Shown piece after piece: positions 28,978 to 34,669 of a stretch of 34,669 bases of DNA (positions are counted from its first letter, which is position 1; each line of letters opens with the position of its first letter). The position numbers and the translations under genes are program-made. The notes under the pieces were generated by a model. It was not told where the DNA came from. It worked only from the letters and a program-made list of their open reading frames with translations, and did not search any database. The stretch comes from Weissella viridescens (lineage in GTDB: Bacteria; Bacillota; Bacilli; Lactobacillales; Lactobacillaceae): the NCBI RefSeq assembly GCF_001437355.1, contig NZ_JQBM01000002.1, positions 298,199 through 332,867 on the forward strand, in the 5' to 3' direction.

Positions 28978-31221
28978 ATGCCAGAAACGATTCAACTCAT
29001 TAATGCACATGAAAATAATTTAAAGAATATCTCGCTGGAAATTCCAAAAAATAAAATCACGATTTTTACAGGTGTTTCTGGTTCAGGAAAGTCATCAATT
29101 GTATTTGATACGATCGCACAAGAGTCAGGTCGTCAAATGAACGAAACCTACTCTGGAATCGTGCGGACGTTCTTACCAAAGTACAAACGGCCAGCCATTG
29201 ATGATATTAAAGGACTTTCTCCAGTCATTATTGTGAATCAAAAGCCCATGGGTGGGAATGCTCGTTCAACTTTGGGGACGACGACCGACATCAATTCGTT
29301 ATTTCGGATTTTGTTTTCGCGATTCGCGACACCACATTTAGGCGACTATGCGAACCTGTTTTCATTTAATGACCCGCAGGGGATGTGTCCAACATGTGAA
29401 GGCTTGGGCCGGATTATTACGTTAAACATTGATGCAGCGTTTGACCGGACAAAATCATTGAACGAAGGACCGTTTATCTACCCTGGTTACAAAGTTGATA
29501 GTATGCAATGGCGCACTTATGCCGAGTCTGGCTTCTTTGATAATGATAAACCCTTGCAGGATTATACGGATGAAGAATGGCATCAGTTCTTATATGGTGA
29601 GCCAACCAAGGTGGAAATTACGTATAAGAAATCAAAATTAGAAGTGACGTACGAAGGCTTTGTCACGCACTTTATCCGGACGCAAGTAAAGACTGATAAG
29701 GAACAAACCAAGACATCAGCGAAAATCATGGATGAGTTTAGCGTGGCTGAAACGTGTCCAGATTGTGAAGGTAAGCGCTATAATGATCAAGTTTTGGCAT
29801 CAAAAATTGATGGTTACTCAATTTTTGATCTCACTGATATGGAATTAGATCAATTAACAACTGTTTTAGCAGATTTAGAGGTTCCGGAAGGGGCGTCAGG
29901 ACTAATTGATGGTATTAAGGAACGTGTTGATAACTTGATTGAAATTGGGTTGGGCTACATGGCATTAACACGTGAAACCAGTACGTTATCAGGTGGTGAG
30001 TCTCAGCGTGTGAAGATGATTAAAAATCTTTCAAGTAGTTTGACAGATATGATTTATGTCTTTGATGAACCAAGTACAGGGTTGCACCCTAAAGATGTTC
30101 ACCGAATGAATGATTTGTTAGCTGAAATTCGGGATATTGGTAATACAGTTCTGGTTGTTGAACATGATCCAGATGTTATTAAAATTGCAGATTATATTGT
30201 TGATGTTGGACCTCATGCTGGGGTTAACGGTGGTGAAATTATGTACACTGGTAGTTATGCGGGTCTCTTAGAATCCGATACGCTAACAGGACGTTCTTTG
30301 AAGTTGGCATTACCATTCAAAGAAACGCCACGCCCAGCCGAGCGTTTTATTCAAACTCAAGCCAGCTCATTGCATAACTTGAAGGATGTTGCGCTTAGTG
30401 TACCGGAACAAACGTTGACGGTCTTGACTGGTGTTGCTGGATCAGGAAAAAGTTCGTTAATTAAGGGTGTGTTCTTACCAGAACATCCAGACGCCATTTA
30501 CATTGACCAAAAGCCAATTCACACCAATAGTCGTTCAAATCCGGCAACTTATATGGATTTGATGACACCGTTGCGTAAGCTATTTGCAACAGCGAATGAT
30601 GTGGATTCAGGATTGTTCAGTTATAATTCAAAAGGGGCTTGTACCGAATGTAACGGAACAGGAAAGCTACAATTGAATTTGTCATATATGGATCAAAATG
30701 ACATTACTTGCCCACATTGTCATGGTAATCGTTTTGAACCAGATGTGTTGCAATATACCTATAAAGATAAGAATATCGTGGACGTCATGGAGATGCCTTT
30801 TGACGAAGCGTTGGATTACTTTGAAGCTAAGCCCATCTTGAAGAAGTGTCAACAATTGGTGGATGTTGGGTTAGGTTATTTGAGTTTAGGACAAAGCCTA
30901 GACACTTTGTCAGGTGGTGAAGTACAACGTTTGAAGTTAGCAAAGGAGCTAGCTGGTAAGAATGGTATTTACGTTTTGGATGAACCAACGACAGGGTTGC
31001 ATATGTCTGATATCTCGTTGATTTTAGATATTTTGAACCGATTGGTGGATAATGGTAATACTGTAGTTGTCATTGAGCACAACGTGGATGTTATTCGTCA
31101 GGCTGATTGGATGATTGACATGGGACCGGCTGGTGGAAACGCCGGTGGGGAAATCCTCTATACGGGTACCCCAGAAAGTTCAGTAAGCGATGCTAAGTCA
31201 GTGACTGGACAATATTTGTAA
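28978..31221 (+). CDS. UvrA2-type ABC ATPase (excinuclease UvrA paralogue)
   Basis: 747 residues with two ABC modules. Walker A is in GVSGSGKSS (about 32-40) and again in GVAGSGKSS (about 490). Signature motifs are LSGGESQRVKM and LSGGEVQRLKL; Walker B segments are VFDEPSTGLHP and VLDEPTTGLHM. Zinc-type CxxC pairs lie in CPTCEGLG, CPDCEGK, CTECNGTG and CPHCHGN. True UvrA is about 950 residues; the missing part corresponds to the UvrB-binding and insertion regions, as in UvrA2/DrrC-type proteins linked to DNA-damaging drug tolerance. It is not the housekeeping UvrA. CGGGAG precedes the ATG. It ends at a bidirectional terminator. Confidence 0.92.
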   Translation: MPETIQLINAHENNLKNISLEIPKNKITIFTGVSGSGKSSIVFDTIAQESGRQMNETYSGIVRTFLPKYKRPAIDDIKGLSPVIIVNQKPMGGNARSTLGTTTDINSLFRILFSRFATPHLGDYANLFSFNDPQGMCPTCEGLGRIITLNIDAAFDRTKSLNEGPFIYPGYKVDSMQWRTYAESGFFDNDKPLQDYTDEEWHQFLYGEPTKVEITYKKSKLEVTYEGFVTHFIRTQVKTDKEQTKTSAKIMDEFSVAETCPDCEGKRYNDQVLASKIDGYSIFDLTDMELDQLTTVLADLEVPEGASGLIDGIKERVDNLIEIGLGYMALTRETSTLSGGESQRVKMIKNLSSSLTDMIYVFDEPSTGLHPKDVHRMNDLLAEIRDIGNTVLVVEHDPDVIKIADYIVDVGPHAGVNGGEIMYTGSYAGLLESDTLTGRSLKLALPFKETPRPAERFIQTQASSLHNLKDVALSVPEQTLTVLTGVAGSGKSSLIKGVFLPEHPDAIYIDQKPIHTNSRSNPATYMDLMTPLRKLFATANDVDSGLFSYNSKGACTECNGTGKLQLNLSYMDQNDITCPHCHGNRFEPDVLQYTYKDKNIVDVMEMPFDEALDYFEAKPILKKCQQLVDVGLGYLSLGQSLDTLSGGEVQRLKLAKELAGKNGIYVLDEPTTGLHMSDISLILDILNRLVDNGNTVVVIEHNVDVIRQADWMIDMGPAGGNAGGEILYTGTPESSVSDAKSVTGQYL

Positions 31222-31228
31222 GCAAAAA

Positions 31229-31266
31229 TAAAATGGTCGTAGACTTTATTGTCTACGACCATTTTT
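31229..31266. terminator. Bidirectional terminator between the UvrA2-type and TagF-like genes
   Basis: The perfect 14-base stem AAATGGTCGTAGAC / GTCTACGACCATTT (31231-31264) with loop TTTATT and flanking A/T runs serves both convergent genes. Confidence 0.9.
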
Positions 31267-31282
31267 ATTTAGTAGTTAATAA

Positions 31283-33256
31283 CTATTTTTCAAATCGTTT
31301 TTGAATGGCTTTCGTCAAACGTTTACGTGCATGTGTATCCATCTGCATATAAACATTTTCCGGTAGCTGTGAACGTTGGGCGTTCGTTAGATGTTCTTGA
31401 CGAAGCGCGTTCTTCAAAGCGAATAACACATCGTCTTGATTATCAACGACCGGACCAACAATATCGTGTGGATCAATTGCAAAATGACGATTTTCAACAA
31501 GTTCATCAAATTGGTAATAAATGACAGGACGATTTTGCAAAGCAAAGTCGAAACTCACACTTGAGTAATCGGTAATCATGACCTGATTGCCACGGAGTAA
31601 TTCTTGAACATTGTTATGCGCTTTATCAACAATTTTAACGAAATCAGAACTAAATAATGGCGCATATTTTTGCATGGCCGGATGCAAAACAAATGAAATA
31701 TGGAGATGTTTCCTGCGGGCCATCTGCTTTAGCTCAGGACTGTTAATTAAAGCCATATATGTTTTAAAGAAGAGGCTATCTTTAAATTCCTCATCAGTGG
31801 CATCAATTAACTTACGACGACGGGTAGGCATGATTAATACATGCTTACGTGCTTTGAAACTAGACCACATTTTATTGCGAAGTAGTGCGTCGAAACGTGG
31901 TAATCCAGTGAGTAAAATTTGGGGCTCGGTGTAACCGAACTCTTCCTCAACGAACTCAACTTCACGTTTTGAACTCACAACAATTTGCTCATTTGCATCA
32001 GGCGTTTGGGTAATGCGTTGAGCCTTTAATCCGGCAATGCCATGTTGGAGGTCAATTTTCTTGGTTGCTGATATTTTTTCAATTAAATAATCTGACTTAA
32101 ACGGTGCCAAATTGGCAGAGTTATGCGTATGCAAGAACAAGTCTGTTTGTAGGAAAATTTCCAGATGACGCGGACTTTGGAAATCAAGAATCTGATCAGG
32201 ATACTTATCAATATTTTCCTTTTCAGAAGAATCCGCGCGAATCACATAATAAGTATCGAATTCCTTAGAGTGGTATTTGTTCAAATAGTTGAACATCACA
32301 CTACCGTTATCGTGTGCTTGGCCAATAACTTCACCAATTAAAATAATTGGACGCGCATTCGCATTGTCGGCAGGTACAATTGGGAACTTCGCCTGGTAGG
32401 CTTTCAACTGGAGGTATAGGTTCTCCGGAATGTAGCTAGCAGCATAGCTCAATTGTGTATTTTGCAGCAAGTTTGGTTGAATCAATAAGCACGTCGATTG
32501 GTTACATTTAAGATATAATTCATCGGAAGTGCAATCTGTCTCAACTAAAAGTCGCTGTGGCACAGGTTGAATATCTTGTTTGTCTTGTTCAATTTCAAGC
32601 CAGAAGGCATAGTCGGTTGTTTGCGCATCAACTTGGTTCGATGGTGTGAAGTTGAATGTTTGTGCCAAATCAATTGGTGAAAATTCTGCGACGACACGAC
32701 TCTTGAATAAACTTTGCCCCATATCAAAGGTGCTGGTCATAACACTTTGGATTCGCTCAACTTGTTGTGTATCATCCTGACCAACCAAAATATTGATATC
32801 AGAAGGTTCAACTGAAGTTGAGTACACATCAAGGGTGACCTCAATGCTGTTATTTTTTTGAACGAAATTAATGAGATTGGTATTACGATAAAGCGGTAAG
32901 CCAGATGGTTGATTATTAATGGTGAAACACATCTGTCCTTGCACATCCATAAAGAGATAGACCTTTTCGCGACCAACAGTAGCAGTCAAGCGATTCTCGG
33001 GGATGAAATAGTTCTCAATACTAAAATCTATCGGTTCTGGTTGTGCAGGTGACCCATAGATTAAGCGTGCTTGTGCCAAATTTTCTGACTTCAAAAAATT
33101 GAGCACTTGTTCGTCAGTGATTGTGTAAGTATGCGCACCTTCATCTGAGAAATAAGTGTCAGAATTTACGCCTTCAATCCGTAAACTCGGTAAAACCATT
33201 TCGCTTGAAATGATAAACTTTCCTTCAGCATAGTGGGCTTTAATAAATGTGGCCAT
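31283..33256 (-). CDS. CDP-glycerol glycerophosphotransferase family protein (TagF-like)
   Basis: 657 residues. The C-terminal half (about 310-640) is a GT-B-type CDP-glycerol glycerophosphotransferase domain: IDLQHGIAG with the catalytic-type His (about 405), LLTGLPRFDALL, VLHPAM, and the hallmark MITDYSSVSFDFAL (about 560) followed by RPVIYYQFDELVENRH. These enzymes build poly-glycerol-phosphate teichoic acid at the inner membrane face. The N-terminal 300 residues are a separate, beta-rich domain that I do not recognise. I start at the ATG at 33256 (MATFIKAHY); the open frame runs 21 codons further upstream but without a ribosome site. GGAAGGA lies about 11 bases before this ATG, a little far. 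No other tag gene is nearby. Confidence 0.88.
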   Translation of the reverse strand: MATFIKAHYAEGKFIISSEMVLPSLRIEGVNSDTYFSDEGAHTYTITDEQVLNFLKSENLAQARLIYGSPAQPEPIDFSIENYFIPENRLTATVGREKVYLFMDVQGQMCFTINNQPSGLPLYRNTNLINFVQKNNSIEVTLDVYSTSVEPSDINILVGQDDTQQVERIQSVMTSTFDMGQSLFKSRVVAEFSPIDLAQTFNFTPSNQVDAQTTDYAFWLEIEQDKQDIQPVPQRLLVETDCTSDELYLKCNQSTCLLIQPNLLQNTQLSYAASYIPENLYLQLKAYQAKFPIVPADNANARPIILIGEVIGQAHDNGSVMFNYLNKYHSKEFDTYYVIRADSSEKENIDKYPDQILDFQSPRHLEIFLQTDLFLHTHNSANLAPFKSDYLIEKISATKKIDLQHGIAGLKAQRITQTPDANEQIVVSSKREVEFVEEEFGYTEPQILLTGLPRFDALLRNKMWSSFKARKHVLIMPTRRRKLIDATDEEFKDSLFFKTYMALINSPELKQMARRKHLHISFVLHPAMQKYAPLFSSDFVKIVDKAHNNVQELLRGNQVMITDYSSVSFDFALQNRPVIYYQFDELVENRHFAIDPHDIVGPVVDNQDDVLFALKNALRQEHLTNAQRSQLPENVYMQMDTHARKRLTKAIQKRFEK

Positions 33257-33298
33257 GTATGTGCACGTCCTTCCGTATAGATTTGTATGTTTACATTT

Positions 33299-33327
33299 AT
33301 TGTACAATTTAAGTTTCAAATTATAAA
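33299..33327 (-). promoter_or_regulatory. Possible promoter of the TagF-like gene
   Basis: On the minus strand TTTATA and TACAAT are 17 bases apart, about 43 bases before the start codon. Confidence 0.45.
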
Positions 33328-33399
33328 TAAATTAGTTGCAGGCTTAAGGGTTCATTAATTTATTCATGCCAAAGCATATAAAAATGAGACTAAGACGCC

Positions 33400-33405
33400 T
33401 ATAAT
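33400..33405 (+). promoter_or_regulatory. -10 box of the small membrane protein gene
   Basis: A perfect TATAAT lies 20 bases before the first possible start codon. The -35 is weak. Confidence 0.4.
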
Positions 33406-33424
33406 GATACAAAACGAATAATGG

Positions 33425-33643
33425 ATGGAATGGATGATGATGAAAAAATTATTAACTTGGCTCGCCGGCGTGAGTTGGCTTGGACTTATTTCATACATTG
33501 GTTGGGCAATGTATAACCATGATCTTATCAGTCAATGGCCAATCTTTGTCCATAATCAACCCCAAGGCCTAATTGGTTGGGGGCTGGTTACTACGGTCAT
33601 TTTGACTTTAATCGCTTGGGTGTGGCCGAAACCGCGGATTTAA
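33425..33643 (+). CDS. Small two-helix membrane protein
   Basis: Up to 72 residues. The start is uncertain: four in-frame ATGs (33425, 33434, 33437, 33440) lie in a GGATGGAATGGATGATG stretch that also supplies the ribosome site. The later ones give the more natural MKKLLTWLAGVSW N-terminus. Two membrane helices follow (about 9-28 and 48-66 of the long form), with a loop NHDLISQWPIFVHNQPQG between them and a basic end WPKPRI. I do not recognise the family. It has its own -10 box and is followed by the rplU promoter. Confidence 0.7.
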   Translation: MEWMMMKKLLTWLAGVSWLGLISYIGWAMYNHDLISQWPIFVHNQPQGLIGWGLVTTVILTLIAWVWPKPRI

Positions 33644-33688
33644 CTAAGAGAAAAGACTGATAAAAACGGGATTAATGCGACATTACTA

Positions 33689-33717
33689 TTGTAATTGAGC
33701 CCTCGTTTAGGTATAAT
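33689..33717 (+). promoter_or_regulatory. Promoter of rplU-rpmA
   Basis: TTGTAA and TATAAT are separated by 17 bases, placing the transcription start near 33724 at the head of the L21 leader. Confidence 0.65.
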
Positions 33718-33723
33718 ATTCAT

Positions 33724-33815
33724 GTTGTGTTTGTGTGACCCACAAACTGCAACCATTCGTCGCCTGTATTAAGTGGTGCAAACCCGCGGGCACGGTGAGT
33801 CTAAGTTGTCGCTAG
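33724..33815 (+). ncRNA. L21 leader (ribosomal protein autoregulatory leader)
   Basis: This matches the Firmicutes L21 leader family. A first hairpin GTTTGTG / CACAAAC (33729-33747) is followed by conserved CTGCAACCATTCGTCGCCTG, then GTGGTGCAAACCCGCGGGCA and GGTGAGTCTAAGTTGTC. It precedes rplU at the expected distance and is thought to let L21 (or a partner) control its own operon. Confidence 0.9.
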
Positions 33816-33851
33816 AAATAGCATTATATATTATAGGAGGTCTGCAGACTC

Positions 33852-34154
33852 ATGGCAGCATATGCAATTATTGAGACTGGTGGTAAGCAATACAAGGTTG
33901 CCGCTGGTGATACAATTTACGTTGAAAAGCTTGACGCCGAAGCCGGTGAAAAGGTTACTTTTGACAAGATCGTCTTCGCTGACGGTAAGTTCGGAACACC
34001 TTACGTTGAAGGTGCATCTGTAACAGGAACAGTTGAGAAGCAAGGTAAGGAAAAGAAGGTTGTTACTTTCAAGTACAAGCCAAAGAAGCACTCACACTCA
34101 AAGCAAGGTCATCGCCAACCATATACCAAGGTTGTCATTGACGCTATTGCCTAA
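33852..34154 (+). CDS. rplU: 50S ribosomal protein L21
   Basis: A 100-residue ribosomal protein of the large subunit. The N-terminal [25 protein letters not shown] is the L21 signature, and the basic C-terminus [21 protein letters not shown] binds 23S rRNA. AGGAGG precedes the ATG by 11 bases, a slightly long spacing. It is the first gene of the rplU-rpmA operon under the L21 leader. Only 27 bases separate it from rpmA, so the ysxB (Prp) gene usual in Firmicutes is not here. Confidence 0.97.
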   Translation: MAAYAIIETGGKQYKVAAGDTIYVEKLDAEAGEKVTFDKIVFADGKFGTPYVEGASVTGTVEKQGKEKKVVTFKYKPKKHSHSKQGHRQPYTKVVIDAIA

Positions 34155-34181
34155 GACATCGGAAAGAGGAGGATTTAAATC

Positions 34182-34493
34182 ATGCAATTGAATTTGAACA
34201 ACTTGACGATGCTTTCTCACCACAAAGGTGGAGGTTCATCAGCCAATGGTCGTGACTCAGCAGGACGTCGTCTAGGAACGAAGCGTGCTGATGGTCAATC
34301 TATCAAAGCTGGATCAATCATTTACCGCCAACGTGGAACTCACATCTACCCAGGTGTAAACGTTGGTCGTGGAGGCGACGATACTTTGTTCGCCTTGACT
34401 GATGGCGTTGTAAAGTTCGGTCGTATGGGCCGTGATAAGCGTCAAGTTTCTGTTGTTTCTCGTGAAGAATACAACGAAATCATCGCTAAGTAA
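34182..34493 (+). CDS. rpmA: 50S ribosomal protein L27 with N-terminal extension
   Basis: 103 residues. From [21 protein letters not shown] onward it is a standard L27, with [28 protein letters not shown]; the N-terminus of mature L27 reaches the peptidyl-transferase centre. Here it is preceded by [11 protein letters not shown]. Firmicutes L27 proteins carry a similar extension (pattern L-x-L-Q-F-F) that the Prp protease removes, but this one lacks the FF before the cleavage point and is longer. GAGGAGG lies at a good distance. A strong terminator follows. Whether the extension is cleaved cannot be told from the sequence. Confidence 0.97.
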   Translation: MQLNLNNLTMLSHHKGGGSSANGRDSAGRRLGTKRADGQSIKAGSIIYRQRGTHIYPGVNVGRGGDDTLFALTDGVVKFGRMGRDKRQVSVVSREEYNEIIAK

Positions 34494-34505
34494 TTAAACT
34501 TAAAT

Positions 34506-34542
34506 AGAGACTTACCAATTCATTTTGGTAAGTCTCTTTTTT
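34506..34542 (+). terminator. Terminator of rplU-rpmA
   Basis: The perfect 13-base stem AGAGACTTACCAA / TTGGTAAGTCTCT with loop TTCATT is followed by six T. The remaining bases to 34669 hold no gene that I can support. Confidence 0.92.
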
Positions 34543-34669
34543 GTTGGTCTGATATGGCCTTTGGGGCGTTTGGACTGCGGGAATGGATTGAGAAGTTAAG
34601 ACAGTTTGATGGGCTTAAATTGCAAATCTGTCTATATTTGTCCAAATCTGACTTTGAAAAGGACAACTG

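Noticed and set aside
34543..34669. Start of a further gene at the window end
   Set aside because: No ribosome site with an open frame is visible; only an unexplained short inverted repeat is present.

Overview
This window is an ordinary chromosomal stretch of a low-GC Gram-positive lactic acid bacterium, most likely Weissella viridescens. The best species marker is the FemX protein at 2481-3491. From memory, its start and all the active-site positions I can recall match the crystallised W. viridescens UDP-MurNAc-pentapeptide:L-Ala transferase. The lactobacillus-type cluster (5-FCL / rhomboid / yqgQ / glcK / rhodanese), the glnR-glnA pair, a Phe T-box and an L21 leader all agree with Lactobacillales. 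I see no phage, insertion sequence, CRISPR array or plasmid module.

Layout. 1-5024: on the minus strand, a glycerophosphodiesterase and a TrmH-family rRNA methyltransferase + HD-domain pair; on the plus strand, femX, an amidohydrolase and an HxlR regulator. 5029-8790: promoter, T-box riboswitch (specifier TTC) and pheST. 8802-15591: mltG, greA (minus), a YfhO-type membrane protein (minus) and the class B penicillin-binding protein PBP2b. 15650-18782: folate salvage enzyme, rhomboid protease, yqgQ, glucokinase with a catabolite-control site, and a rhodanese-like protein without its cysteine. 18831-21796: a DUF3042 micro-membrane protein (minus), miaA, and glnR-glnA with a perfect GlnR operator lying across the miaA stop codon.

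21933-24669 is a tightly coupled three-gene operon of soluble proteins that I do not recognise. It is the best candidate for something undescribed. It is followed by tRNA-Arg(UCU), a truncated cytidine-deaminase-like pseudogene and a standalone two-helix SLATT/DUF4231-type membrane protein, which together look like a small variable spot at a tRNA gene. 25596-31221 holds accessory and stress-type genes: a TM2 protein, a GyrI-like protein with a 52-residue two-helix membrane protein and a Nudix hydrolase, a VOC protein, an esterase with a short C-terminus, and a UvrA2-type ABC ATPase. 31283-33643 holds a CDP-glycerol glycerophosphotransferase (minus) and a small membrane protein. The window ends with the L21 leader, rplU and rpmA.

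Many genes serve the cell envelope: FemX builds the interpeptide bridge, MltG and PBP2b make and trim peptidoglycan, and the YfhO, TagF-like and GDPD proteins handle teichoic acid or glycerophosphate chemistry. Several promoters share an extended -10 (TGnTATAAT) with a weak -35. At three places an intrinsic terminator sits only about 17-21 bases before the next gene's start codon. L27 carries an unusual N-terminal extension, and the Prp protease gene that normally sits next to it is absent from the locus.
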